Below, one piece after another: positions 10,871-22,392 of a stretch of DNA of 64,000 nt (within the stretch, counting starts at the first letter, position 1; each line of letters begins with the position of its first letter). This DNA is from Bicyclus anynana (taxonomy: Eukaryota; Arthropoda; Insecta; Lepidoptera; Nymphalidae). The stretch lies in NCBI RefSeq assembly GCF_947172395.1, contig NC_069085.1, positions 19,222,698-19,286,697 on the forward strand, written 5' to 3'. The notes beneath the pieces were generated by a model that was given only the letters and a program-made list of their open reading frames with translations, ran no database searches and was not told the DNA's origin. A program made the position numbers and the translations under genes.

Positions 10871-12179
10871 AAGTGTTATCAAAGAACTTGCCAGACTATA
10901 GTTAGATATACGAAATAGAAATGCTAGATGTAAATTTAATTTTTTACCCTTGTGGTGAAATTTGAACTGTGAACAGGTCACATTCATCTCTGTACCAAAA
11001 TTCATAGAAAATATTTTATATCTCTAAATTAAAGTTTCTGTAGCAAATAGCGAACTGAATGAAACAAAGCCCCAGCGAATGATTATTTATTTACTTGCGT
11101 GAATATCGAGCAGTATTCGTCTAAATTTATTAAAATAATATTTAATTGAATTACATAACTTACATTTACTTACGTAATCGTATCTGAAGCATCGTACTTT
11201 TTTCACCATTTAATAATTTTATTTGAACAAAAAATGGCAGCCCTAGCTTTGAGTGACGTCATCGGTAATCAGGTCAAGCTATTTAAAGTTTGCAGTGTAT
11301 CTAACATTGGTTCTGTTACTGAGCTTTTTATGCGAAATGTTTCAAAAGGTATCATTGAGTAAAAGCATGAAAAAATATCATCATTTTATTTTTAATGACT
11401 GCAGAGCACTCACATTATAGGATCTAGGACTTGCTCCATTGCTTCATAGGCTTAGGTTATTAGTGTTTGACTCTGTAATCCATGATGATGATGCGCATGG
11501 CATCATGCAGATGAATGCAGATGGGCGGCTAGCATAACAATCATCATCAGATGTTGACGATATTGACCGCTACCGACGACTTTACGTGCTCTCCAAGACA
11601 CGGGGCACGGGGCACGGGGCACGGTGGTGTAATGGCCACCACCGAAGTCCTAGAGCCAGGCGCCTACGGAGAATTTCACGGAAGAAATAAAATCCCAATA
11701 TATCATACTACGATCTCTCGACTCGAACTCAGAAAAAATACATTAATGGTGGTTTTTAAAAATACATTCATGTAGAGTGTAGACAACTGTACGAATAAGC
11801 GTTTTACTGAAAAAGTGTTTAAAATGTAAATTAAGCACTACATTTAGATTTTCCGAGTTAAGATGCTGATCTAAATGGACTGTACTTTTTTATACAACTC
11901 AAGAGAATTGTTTTTAAAATATAATCTGTAGATAGCTACTGTCTGATAGATATTGACTAATTTTAGTCAATTTAAAGTATTATATTTTGCTATAAAATGT
12001 AGCATTAATGACTAATATAAATCTATTATGAATTACGAAATAACTTCTACTGTTAGCTCGTAATTTAAAAGAAACAACACTTAAAAGAGTGAATATAATA
12101 ACGTATGCTGAAAGTTGTAAACAATTTCGTATTCACAACGTTGACACATTAAACGATGTAAATGATGAATTAATGCAGC
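10871..12179. other. Intergenic with a short GGGCACG repeat
   Basis: A short perfect tandem of GGGCACG (about 11596-11620) is the only clear structure. The rest is AT-rich with no supported gene. Confidence 0.4.
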
Positions 12180-12329
12180 CTGCCGCTCCACCGAGAGCCT
12201 CTTAACATTTCGCGCCGTACACGTGAGAGGTGCACGATGCGCTATTTGCATACCCGGCATGACACCGGCACAGCACCGGCACTGCAATGGCTCGGCACCC
12301 GCGCGGCACCGGCACGGCACTGGCTCGCC
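12180..12329. repeat. GC-rich patch with GGCACCGGCAC-like repeats
   Basis: Imperfect repeats of CGGCAC and GGCACCGG run from about 12245 to 12325. Antisense open frames exist only because of composition. Confidence 0.4.
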
Positions 12330-12487
12330 TCGTTTAAATCTTTAAAACTACGCAACGGATTTTGATGCGAGATGCGATAGAGAGATTGAAGAGGAACATT
12401 TATATGTATAAATAATAACATCCATGATTCCCGTGGGATTTGTGAAAAGCTGAAATCTATGCGGACGAAGTCGCGGGTGTCCGCTCG
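12330..12487 (+). mobile_element. Helitron 3' fragment
   Basis: The body TTAAAACTACGCAACGGATTTTGATG leads to the terminal GCGGACGAAGTCGCGGGTGTCCGCTCG followed by T. CTCG stands where CTAG is normal, so the end carries one substitution. The 5' end is missing. Confidence 0.75.
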
Positions 12488-13393
12488 TTAAATATAAATG
12501 CAAGGATAAATGCAAGTAGAATTATAAAATGTATAATTAAAATATTTACAATATTACTGTTTTGAGTTATGTTTGATGGGGAAATAAAATTTTATTTTCT
12601 AATCAATATCAATTTATTTAAATTAGTATACTTGTTAAAAAAGTTTTATTTATTCGTATTGTTATTTATATTCAATATAGTTTAACTAAGTCCACAAACA
12701 AATCCAAAATCAAATTCACTATATGCTGAAATGCTTTTTATTTCATCAGGGATTTACAAGCGGTTGCCCAAAATTTACGGTTTATTATTACGGTGCGTTT
12801 AATTTTGCCGAACAATAGAGTCTAAAACCGCTACCATTTGGTTTTTTCTGTTCACTGATATACAATATCTAAATTCCAATGCAATCCAACGCATAGTAAA
12901 ATGGTAGGATTAATGTATATTGAATATTCGCGGAATGTACGCGTTGTGAGGCTTACACTCGCATTTGCATACAGCGCGCTGACAACGCTCAGTGGCAGGA
13001 GGGTGAGTTTTACTATATATACATATATGGTGATAATCATTAATTATTTATATAAGAATAATTTGTCGATAATTTAATGTTAAAGCAATACATACCTAGG
13101 AAGTACATACAATCATCGTCTAAGATCCGGCATAAGGAATATATACCCTCATATTTTATTTATTTGGGATAGAAAATATTCATATTGACACATTGCAAAT
13201 AGGTTGCCTAGTTAAATTGCGGCCAAACACATTTTTTATACAAAATGTAGGAAACCATGAAGTAGTTCAGTGACAACTTAATACAATAAAATTAAGCATA
13301 AAATAAGCTTTCATTTCACATTGCGAATTAATAATTGGTGAGGGTATTTGTATAACATTAATTACCTCTTCATATCTTGCAACCCAGAGCAGA
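12488..13393. other. Intergenic, nothing recognised
   Basis: AT-rich sequence without supported coding or repeat features. Confidence 0.4.
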
Positions 13394-13715
13394 GCAGTGA
13401 TAGCCCAGTGGATATGACCTCTGCCTCCGATTCCGGAGGGTGTGGGTTCGAATCCGGTCCGGGGCATGCACCTCCAACTTTTCAGTTGTGTGCATTTTAA
13501 GAAATTAAATATCACGTGTCTCAATCGGTGAAGGAAAACATCGTGAGGAAACCTGCATAACAGAGAATTTTCTTCATTATCTGCGTGTGTGAAGTCTGCC
13601 AATCCGCATTGGGCCAGCGTGGTGGACTATTGGCCTAACCCCTCTCATTCTGAGAGGAGACTCGTGCTCAGCAGTGAGCCGAATATGGGTTGATAATGAT
13701 GATGATGATGATGAT
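13394..13715 (+). mobile_element. Full-length tRNA-derived SINE with GAT tail
   Basis: The head contains an A box (TAGCCCAGTGGATATGA) and a B box (GGTTCGAATCC). The body carries CACGTGTCTC and CATCGTGAGGAAACCTGCAT, then CCAATCCGCATTGGGCCAGCG, and the copy ends in a GAT repeat (13692-13715). A second copy lies at 34994-35270. The tRNA-like head does not close into a cloverleaf with an acceptor stem, so it is not a tRNA gene. Confidence 0.85.
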
Positions 13716-13948
13716 CTGGCAACCCCACAGTTGCAGTGTGAAAGCAACCTTTATGTTCTCAATTTTGTTGAGTATATTCTATTAACTAGTAAAATATTTT
13801 TATTATTTAAGCAAAGAGGGAAGTGGATTAAATAAATTAAAAAAAAAAATCATTTAATACACAATGGGCCCGATTTCACCAGGCAACCTATTTGCAATGT
13901 GACAATGTTAATATTTTCTATGATTTATTTCTTATTATTATTACGGCT

Positions 13949-14005
13949 AATGTTTTCCTCAACATTTCTAGGAGGATAACTCCTAGAAATGTTGAGGAAA
14001 ACATT
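13949..14005. repeat. Perfect 26-bp inverted repeat, 5-nt loop
   Basis: Arms 13949-13974 and 13980-14005 are exactly complementary with the loop GATAA between them. It abuts the SINE at 14020. Confidence 0.9.
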
Positions 14006-14019
14006 TTGGCCTGGAGTGG

Positions 14020-14165
14020 AGTTGATGGTGTTCGGCCCGTGCCTCAGAGTAAAAAACCGAAAGGGGTGTGAATTTTCATCCTCTTCCTAATAAGTTAGCC
14101 CGCGTCCATCTTGGATTGCATCATCACTTACCATCAGGTGCGATCGTAGTCAAGGGCTTACTTGT
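14020..14165 (-). mobile_element. SINE fragment (TGGTAAGTGATG family)
   Basis: It shares ACCGAAAGGGGTGTGAATTTTC and the TAGCCCGCGTCCATCTTGGAT segment with copies at 40258-40390, 44893-45145 and 57294-57500. The 45-kb copy keeps a B box, supporting a tRNA-derived SINE. Confidence 0.65.
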
Positions 14166-15464
14166 ATAGAATAAAAAAAGCACGCTAAATCATTAGTCAC
14201 GATCGCCTCCATCCTACTATTTTTAGAAGGGTTGAGTTAAGGTTTTAAGTAAATTCATCTTTTATATTACTTGTTTTGCCAAAAAAAAAACAATCAAGTA
14301 CCTACATACTTTTGATACTTTCCATAAGTATTCGTATGGTCATGGACCTTAACAAACTCAGACCAGTTTCGTCATTGGAGGCATTTTGCGATGATTAGTG
14401 CTATCAACAGTTTGTGCAGCGGGATTACGTAAACATTCTTATTTGTAAGATAATATTTTATGAGTGTAATAAAAACCTGACCTAGAGATCGGTCAGTGCG
14501 TCGTGCAATAATAATTATTGTTGATATCTGTTCCACATGACAATAATCTGGTGAAAGCTGAAAAATAAAGTATCAAAATACTTACACCTTGCTCACGAGA
14601 CAACCGCCATGTCGAATTTTGAGTCTAATGTTATTGTTGCGTTATTCGTTTCAGATAACGAAAAGCTAAAGGCTTCGACTAACACATACTCGTAATAAGC
14701 TTCAGATAGTCTGTTGAAGCAAGGGTCGATACAGGCAATAATCCTTTAGTTTTGTGAGGAGGTAGGTACCTCACTCTGGAGTTTGAAGTCACTGTGGAGA
14801 AAAAGTTTCTAGAGTATGATTAAAAATTCAAAGATGTTTATACTATTGGTATATTCGTAATTAACCAACAGTTACTTTATAAAATTCGCAATAAAACCTA
14901 TTGTTAAAGCTTATTTACCAAAAATTCAATGCATTTCAGGTAATCTAAAACTACCCGTAAAACATTTGGACGACAGAGATAGCTCACAGTATCAAAATTT
15001 ACTATTATTTGATAGAAACAAAGCAGTAAAATAAATCAGGTAAGTGAATCTCCGTATTGCACGTATTTGTTCAGCGGCGCCATGAATAAGGGATGAGAAG
15101 TCGACAGTTCGACATTAGCCGAGCAGTGGCCCCTGTGTCGTGAGGCGTAAGGGCGAGAATGCGCTGCACGTGGGAGCGGTACGTAAGGTAGGCAATATTC
15201 GTATTGGATTCAACCTTTTCTCCATGACTACATTAGAATGCATTTTACTGCATCGTTATTGCTGCAGGCGAAAGGTTGAATGTACCTGAAGAACAGAAAA
15301 TGTTTTAGCTAATTCATCTGTCCGTACCGTTGAAACTAGTTAAGTTGTAAGGATAAAAGTATTGAAAACAAAATATAGTTAATGGTAACTCAGCACTCTA
15401 ATAACATCAACAACTTAATTTATATAAGTTATCATAATGTATGTCACATATATTATCATAACTG
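14166..15464. other. Intergenic, nothing recognised
   Basis: No supported gene. A GC-richer patch lies at 15095-15190. Confidence 0.4.
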
Positions 15465-15838
15465 ACGGTGCCGAAACATGGACATTGACAGCGAGGCTAG
15501 TCCACAAACTCCAAGTCGCTCAGCGTGATATGAAGAGAGTTATGCTTGGAATCTCTTTGAAGGATAAAATCCGGAACGAAGTGATTCGACAAAGAACGAA
15601 AGTTACCGACATAGCTCTGCCACTTCGATGTACTTACTAGCTGGTCATGTCTGTCGGACGACGGATGGTCGCTGGAGTCGTAAGGTGCTGGAGTGGAAAC
15701 CGCGTCTCGGTAAGCGGAGTGTGGGGACACTAGGTGGAGCGACGACCTCCGGATGGTGGAAGCCAAAGATAGAACCGGCTGGCGCTGCTTAAAAGAGGCC
15801 TATGTCCAGCAGTGGATACATAATGACTGATGATGATA
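15465..15838 (+). mobile_element. RTE-type LINE, 3' end fragment
   Basis: Translation includes GAETWTLTARLVHKLQVAQRD, then MLGISLKDKIRNEVIRQRTKVTDIA, then in a shifted frame RRTDGRWSRKVLEWKPRLGK-like sequence, which is the RTE C terminus. It ends with TATGTCCAGCAGTGG and TGATGATGATAAT. At least one frameshift (near 15625) breaks the frame. Confidence 0.85.
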
Positions 15839-17682
15839 ATATTGGTCTAGTCTGATATGATCTGACACGATGGCAATGAACAAGGTTTGACTTTTTGTTT
15901 GTTACAATTGTACTCAGGAACCAGTCGATTAATTTTCATCATTAGAAATGTATTCACTGAGTAACATAGACATATTATCAGCATATTCCCACGGGAACTA
16001 CATGGGTGAACACGCAGGTGTTTGCTAATTATTTTTGCACAAAACAAGTACATTTTTAACCTGATACGAACCCAGATCTTCGTTACCCGCAACCGAGCAA
16101 GCTAACAACTGTACCGTCGAAACAATCCCTGAACATCAATGTAACGTTCGTAAAGTCAAATAAAACATGAGGCAACGTCGTAAGTAAACTTCGTCCAACA
16201 TTGACATAACATGTAACTCCTGTTCAGCAGTTTGATTAGTTGGGCTCCGAGCGAGGCCGCGGCTAATCGATGAGCTCCCCTCTCGGTGTGACGCCTCATT
16301 GTTTCCATTTAATATCGAGATTTGAGGCCCTGAGCTCTGGGGGTGATATTTACTGGGAAAGTGTGCCTCCGTTCTTATCCTAATACCTGTATTTACAGAG
16401 AAAAATAAACAACTTATTTAATATATTTGAAGGAATGAACAAGGCGAAATTATTTAAAAATGTAATAAAGGTAAGAAGAAATTCGTTTATTTTTTGTCAC
16501 GATTGTATTTAATCAAAAAAAGATGACCTAAAATCTAAATATAACTTAAATCCCGCCCTGTAATAAATTGAAAAGATTTTAGAAAGCCTCTATTCTAGAG
16601 ATACAATATAAAAGAAGATACTAAAGACTGCAGGACTCGAAATCAAACATATTAAGTATTATTTACTCAAAAATAATCCCCTTTCTTATATAGAGGGACT
16701 GTCTGTCGGTCTGACCCACCAGTGGGCCTCAGTGTAGTGGAACTCTTATATTTGATATTCTCAGCTAAGTTCTTGGATAGAGCACACTAGGTTCCTGGAC
16801 TGGTATTTTCTATAGTAGAACTATCTTGAAATTTGAAAATTACATCAAAACGTGCTTATGATTTTCAAAGACATGGTGCCGAAACAATAAATGCTTGGCT
16901 GAAATTAGTAGCCACGACCGAAGTCAGTTTAAAACTAACAGATAGGAGCCAATGTTAAGACTATTAGCAGTAAACATAAACTTCCGGCGAAAATCAAAGC
17001 TCAGCTTTCCAAAACTAGATGTTATTTAAATTAACCAACATTATTTAAAGTATTCCATTTAGGCGAACACAAGTACGTACTGCGAATGCAAATGAACTCC
17101 TTCTTAGCGTGCTCTATATGTTAATGTCGGCTTAAGCTATCACAGCGATATGCTAAACTATAAACTATTAACAGATATCATCAATGCTAATCTCGCGCGA
17201 TTAGCATTATTCAATATTTATTTAGTTAGTTAACATGGACAATTAAAGAGATATTAAAGCTATACCGTTCTAAAGCGCTATATCGAAAGTTAGTAAAGCT
17301 GTTAAAACCAAAATATGATTATGTAAAGGTACATAGATATAGGTACACGACGAATATAACGTCTTTAATTTTTGTAATTCTCCATTACTGTTAAGCCTGC
17401 CCTAATATTAGACAACGACGTTTTGGTTCCTGTTCCCTATGACCCTATAAGACACTCACCTTAAAAATAACGTGGCTTTGTTGGTAAAATAATTCATTTC
17501 ATAATTGCTTTAGTGGACCCAGAGATTACTTTACAGAAATATTGTGTATTAACTTGTTACGCACTATTATGATTATTACTGTACGCTCAAACTTAAAAAT
17601 TTAAAATGTTGTACTAGCCTGTAAGTTTGACATAGGTGAATGCCATGTTCTTTGTGAAATAAAATAAAATAAAAATTTCTCC
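15839..17682. other. Intergenic, nothing recognised
   Basis: No supported gene or named repeat. Short A/T runs at 17640-17680 precede the Helitron end. Confidence 0.4.
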
Positions 17683-17702
17683 TCTTTATAATATTAGTAT
17701 AG
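17683..17702 (-). mobile_element. Helitron 5' terminus
   Basis: CCTCTTTATAATATTAGTATAGA is the reverse complement of the standard lepidopteran Helitron start. The remainder of the element is not recognisable. Confidence 0.55.
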
Positions 17703-18791
17703 AAGGTATACCTGCTTGACAGAATTCTACAAAAAAAAATCCTATATCTCAATCAATATTGGTTAGCTAAGATAATTTTTCAGGAAAAAGAAATGCGACC
17801 TTTGTTTGAGCTTACAAGTGTTTTTCGTATAGATTATCATTATTTATTATTTTTACAAATTAAATTTTGGATAATCTGGTTTGTTCTAGCTGGGCTTAGC
17901 TTTAACTATTATACCACCATTACTATGTAGTATTAATATCATTATTAGTCCAGTATATGGAGAACAAGTTATAGATACTTGTTCTCCATATACTGTATTA
18001 TTTGATAGCCGAGCTCTCATTTTACCAGAACTTGTCTTCAGAACCGAACCGAAGTCTCTACAAATTGGCAAATTCGACGTTTCAAAAGTGCTTACGAAGT
18101 GGGCCTACTTGGAATGAATGAATTTTGAATTTTCGAATGTCGTAGTCATAATGAACAGTGATATCAAACAAGTCATTAATACAAAGAAATCAAAGTCTCG
18201 CCTCGCAGTCGAGAGCCAATCTCCGCGAGTGTGATGGATGCTTTGTCACGAGCGGCAACGAGCGGCGACACGCTCGTGAGCAGATCAATCAGAGAGCGGA
18301 GATAATAAACTCTGCGCAGTAATTGGCATCCAAACAATAATGATGCCGAGTATCAATTTTGATAATGATAAAAGTTTGTATGACGCTTTTGTTTAAACTT
18401 ATGCTAATATTTCTTGTGAAGAGATTACTGTTTTTATGGGGCGAATAGGATTTGGCGTGCAACTTGACTTTAATTTACATCCTGCTTTGACACGGTAAGG
18501 AATTTTGGACTCTTTTATGTTATCCGGTTTAGGTACTTGTCGGTACTAGGTGTGAGTCTCTCAGGCAGTGCCGGATTAAGGAAACTTGAAGCCCTAAGCA
18601 TAATATGTATCCTTAAGTGAACTACACATACAATTTATTTTTTTTCTTGGCCGTCTTCAGTGAGAGTTCTGTAAAGTTGCTCTTTCTTTCTTTCGTTCTT
18701 TTCGTTACGCATACTATCTACGATTAGATAGTATGCGCCGGTCTGAAAATAAATGATGACGTCAAACAACTCAAGATAAAAAAATGTTTGA
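17703..18791. other. Intergenic with two short-loop palindromes
   Basis: Perfect inverted repeats occur at 17951-17995 (19-bp arms, 7-nt loop) and 18708-18737 (13-bp arms, loop CGAT). A CpG-richer patch at 18195-18300 has no assignable gene. CAGTGCCGGATTAAG at 18567 is a repeat-like string. Confidence 0.5.
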
Positions 18792-18989
18792 TTACCAGTG
18801 TAAAACAATCAAGACGAGAAGGTTCAGTTGCCAACAAACTGAAATATCTCCCGTCAGAACAAAGGCAATGTTTCCAATATTGAGAGTTTGAACAGAGTTC
18901 TTCGACGCGAGTGATGAGACAATAATGAAGCGATCAATCAGGGACACGTTGCCGTCGCTAATTATGTCTTTTATATTGTATCGAAACAT
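18792..18989 (-). other. Coding-like open frame, unidentified
   Basis: A 65-codon frame begins MFRYNIKDIISDGNVSLIDR and shows balanced codon use, but it matches no family I know. It has no clear splice signals or partner exons. It may be exon debris or chance. Confidence 0.2.
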
Positions 18990-19275
18990 TGGAACTTCAA
19001 CAAAACAAATACAAACAGTTTATGTTTAAATTAACATTTAATTTGATATTTATGTAAAATATAAATAAATAGATTCATTAATTGATTTACTTTTTCCATC
19101 TAAGCTCACAGAATAAATAAGCACATTAAAAAATATTGAAGAGAAACTTAATCTAAAGTAATTATTAGTAAAATCTTAATCTTAAGTAGTGCGCGAAGGC
19201 GGTCTTTTTGCTTAATCGATCTCTTTCAAACACTTGGTGAGAGGAAAAAATAATATTGAACAGTTTAGAGATACT
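18990..19275. other. Intergenic, nothing recognised
   Basis: AT-rich sequence only. Confidence 0.4.
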
Positions 19276-19345
19276 TTTGATATTAGTTTACGTTTAAACA
19301 GTATTAACGATTTGATATTGATTTACGTTTAAACAGTATTAACGA
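19276..19345. repeat. Tandem duplication of a 35-bp unit
   Basis: Units 19276-19310 and 19311-19345 differ at two positions. Each holds the palindrome GTTTAAAC. Confidence 0.9.
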
Positions 19346-19954
19346 TTTCAGTTAGTGCACAATCAGTGAAAACACTTGTCAGAGCTTGACTAAACTAAAA
19401 AATGGTTTGAAATATAAGTAATGTTTCTTCACACAATACTTCTATTATAAATGAAATTTATAATAACTGACTTAGGTCGACATGTCTTTGAAAAATATTT
19501 GTAAATTATTATCACACAGTAAGCAACATACGAATATACCTAGGTAAATCTACTAGATGGTGCTCATATATAGTCGTAGACAGACAAAATAGTTCGTAAA
19601 TCCATTGACAAACCGAATAGATATGTATGTGTTCAGCAATCGGCGAGAACTGCCGCGCAATTGATGTGGGTCCACAGAGATGTCTCCCTCGGGAACCATT
19701 ACGAGAACTACTAAATGTCACTTTCTTGAAAAAGGTTACTGTTCTAAGTATCACATCGAACTTGAGTTGATTTCTTCGACAGGATATCTGTTCGCTGAAT
19801 AGTTGTCAGGGATTAAAAGTACCAATAATTTTGACTGAATGCGAATACTAGGCGACGAATTCACTAACGCCGGATATAATAATTTCATTTTTTCATTCAA
19901 AGTAAAAATGCTTGTATAGTTTATATTAATTACTCTATCGGCATAATTATTTTT
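19346..19954. other. Intergenic, nothing recognised
   Basis: No supported feature. A minus-strand frame at 19512-19754 looks like chance. Confidence 0.4.
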
Positions 19955-20183
19955 ATGTGACCGACTGCATCACAAATGGCTGCATTGATAATAAGAATAT
20001 CGAATCCTCCATATTTGTCCACCACGTTAGTCTCTGAAGCTAATGCGCTTAGTTCAGCAACAAAGTCGTTTCCTCTTGTTTCATCCCGCGATGTCAAAAT
20101 ACACAATCAAATTTTTGACAGACACCTTTGACTAAAGCAAAACTGATCTCCTTGTGAGATCCCGTTAATACAACAATTTTCGT
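19955..20183 (-). pseudogene. Degraded carbonyl reductase-like SDR copy
   Basis: Translated on the minus strand, the block gives TKIVVLTGSHKEISFALVKG, then VCQKFDCVF, then after a one-base deletion LTSRDETRGN, and further on KYGGFDILIINAA. These match residues 2-40 and 77-89 of the intact neighbours, including the altered cofactor motif (TGSHKEIS for TGSNKGIG). The initiator position reads TAG, the stretch equal to residues about 50-75 is deleted, and nothing after residue 95 remains. It lies 574 bases downstream of gene A in the same orientation, so it is the last and dead member of the array. Confidence 0.85.
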
Positions 20184-20757
20184 CTACTGACTACAGCAGC
20201 TATAGCAACTGATAAAATCACACTAAAAGTAATCATCGATCACAATAGTGTAACCAAATTGAAGCAATAATTACTATCATAAGCGAGATAAAGGTATAAG
20301 TAAAGTCTATTTTCAATTTTAATTGATAATACAATTTTAATTAATAATAAAATTTTAACTTATTCTCTAAAGAAATATTTTCAATCGAATATTCCAAATG
20401 TTAGCTTTGATTTTCTAAATCTATTATTTTATTCATTTTATTGTACTTATATATTTGATTATTTTCATATGTAATTGTGAAAATGTAACCGACATCGTAA
20501 TTGACTAGGTATTGACTAGTCAATTACGACTAAAAATTTTTAATAACATTCATAAATGAATGTAAACAAAATATGATAATTACTTATAACTTTATCATAA
20601 AAACACGTTTAATTTATAATGCGAAAATGCGAAATTTTATTTCTATTACAATAAATCGCAATTAATTAGTAAAAACTTCGTGATCATGATAATGTTAAAT
20701 CATGATGTACAATATATTACAATATAAAATAGTAATAAATAGTTGTTGTAACAAACA
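20184..20757. other. Downstream flank of gene A
   Basis: AT-rich sequence. On the minus strand an AATAAA signal (plus 20637-20642) lies about 115 bases past the stop of gene A and is a plausible poly(A) site. A 12-bp inverted repeat around GTAATTGACTA is at about 20500-20530. Confidence 0.45.
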
Positions 20758-21621
20758 TTACGAGCTCATGCTGCTTAATTTAAAATAACAATCAGATTTA
20801 GAATCGTACCAATCAATTACTTTTTTATCGTACCATACGTAAGCGCCCTTCAATGTCGGAGGAGCATCAAGAGCAAGATAAAGTGGAGTCTCAACCGCTT
20901 CATCTACACTAAAGAAACCTACTCCGTGGGTTAAATCCGTACGCACCAAACCAGGCTGTATTAAATTAACAGAGATATTCTTGGACTCTAACTCACGTTG
21001 ATGAACCATAGTTAGAGCCGCTAGTGCTACCTTTGTGACTCTATATGACGGGATAGTCCCTTCGTCAGCAATATCGTCACAATTGTAAGTACCATTCTTT
21101 ACTGATTCAAGGTACCATTCAACAAATTCGTTTACATCAGCTTCTGTCAAATCCGGCTTTGATAACCTTTTGATCCAATACTCATTACGTATATTTGAAA
21201 GATGTCCACAGTCACTCGAAATGTTGATGACACGCCCATTATTCTTTATTAATGGATAGATTAATTCTTTTAAATAGAAAATGCTTCTGTAGTTGTTATC
21301 TATAACTCTTTTGGCGTCTTCGTATGTTCTAGAATCAACCTCAGTATCAAGAACGGCTGCATTATTAAAAAGAATGTCTATTCCCTCATATTTTTCTTTA
21401 ATATGGTCTCTGAACTTCTCGACGCTGCTTTTGTCAGCAATGTCTAGTTGGTGATATTCTGGTTTTAACCCCATATATTTCAATTTCGCGACAGCTTCCT
21501 TTCCTCGAAGTTCATCTCGCGATGTCAAGTATACCACGCCATCGAAACGCTGACACAGGGCTTTGACTATACCGAAACCGATACCTCGATTAGAACCCGT
21601 TACGATTGCAACTTTCGACAT
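20758..21621 (-). CDS. Carbonyl reductase 1-like SDR (copy A)
   Basis: A 287-residue single-exon classical short-chain dehydrogenase of the CBR1 type, expected to reduce aldehydes and ketones with NADPH in the cytosol. The Rossmann motif TGSNRGIG is at residues 8-15, the NNAA motif at 86-89, the catalytic tetrad is N110, S136, Y193 and K197 (YRVTK), and PGLVRTDL follows near 227. Residues 193 and 197 have the same numbers as in human CBR1. The Cys pair that precedes PGWVRTD in human CBR1 is Ile-Gln here. There is no signal peptide or membrane segment. It starts MSKVAIVTG as its neighbours do. It is the most diverged member of the array (K47-K-Y-M, D82-I-L-F, GVGFFSVDEAVE) and has the cofactor-side Arg12 where B-D have Lys. 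Substrate cannot be told from sequence. Confidence 0.93.
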   Translation of the reverse strand: MSKVAIVTGSNRGIGFGIVKALCQRFDGVVYLTSRDELRGKEAVAKLKYMGLKPEYHQLDIADKSSVEKFRDHIKEKYEGIDILFNNAAVLDTEVDSRTYEDAKRVIDNNYRSIFYLKELIYPLIKNNGRVINISSDCGHLSNIRNEYWIKRLSKPDLTEADVNEFVEWYLESVKNGTYNCDDIADEGTIPSYRVTKVALAALTMVHQRELESKNISVNLIQPGLVRTDLTHGVGFFSVDEAVETPLYLALDAPPTLKGAYVWYDKKVIDWYDSKSDCYFKLSSMSS

Positions 21622-21676
21622 GACTGTAGAGTAGAAATGTATTTCACAAACTAGTATTACGAATATTGAATACTAG

Positions 21677-21687
21677 GATTTATATAC
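21677..21687 (-). promoter_or_regulatory. Putative TATA box of gene A
   Basis: On the minus strand TATATAAATCC lies about 60 bases upstream of the ATG. A WGATAR motif (AGATAA, plus 21723-21728) lies further upstream. Both are motif calls only. Confidence 0.4.
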
Positions 21688-22292
21688 ACATATTTATCAT
21701 TTTTCAGAGGACGTATATTAGGAGATAAGAGTTTTACTATCTTGTAATATTCGAATCAAACAGAACGAGAGCCTGTGATGGCCAGACCTTTATCGTTTTA
21801 TAAATAAATAATGTTTGTTTGCTCCTACTTTCTTAAGTTTCAGGAAAATTTATAATAGTTTCAAAAGGTAGGTGTAGTAATATTAATATTAATTTTTAGT
21901 ATATTATGCTAGCCATTTAAGACTTTAATTGTAACTTACAACTTATAACTTTGTAACTTACAACTGACAACAACAATGAAATTTTTTATAGAACAACTTT
22001 TTTTGTTCATTGCTGGCTCTTTTCAGTTAAGCTTGCATTTCGAAACGGTGGCCAAATTTTTATAAATTGACAAACTTGACGCTTTATAATTTAATTTTAT
22101 AGTAATCAAACGCACTCGTGTGACCATCGTGCTTCAGTGTTGAAAGATTGTGTTACTAGCCCTTTTCGCTTTCATTATCAATTTAATTAAAATATTGCAA
22201 TATGGCCTGCTCATTTATATTTATTTGGATTTGCAATATATTATTATGAAGAATCAAAGCCGATATTACTTGTTTTAACTAATATAGAACGG
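21688..22292. other. Intergenic between genes B and A
   Basis: AT-rich, with a small direct duplication of TTGTAACTTACAACT at about 21929-21970. No gene is seen. Confidence 0.4.
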
Positions 22293-22392
22293 ATAAGATA
22301 AAATAAAATCAAATAAAGGAAAGGATAAGGAGATTTAGGTTATCTTTAATCAGCGGATGTTGTAAATCCTGTTAATAAAGGAAACACAAATT
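22293..22392 (-). repeat. 3' flank shared by genes B and D
   Basis: This stretch aligns with 26684-26774 downstream of gene D (common strings such as AAATAAAGG and AAGGATA, then GACACAAATT/AAACACAAATT next to the stop). It shows that the duplication unit included the 3' flank. Confidence 0.6.

Noticed and set aside
13394..13470. tRNA gene
   Set aside because: A and B boxes are present but no acceptor stem closes, and the sequence continues as a SINE with a GAT tail. The same holds for 34994, 45122 and 52208.
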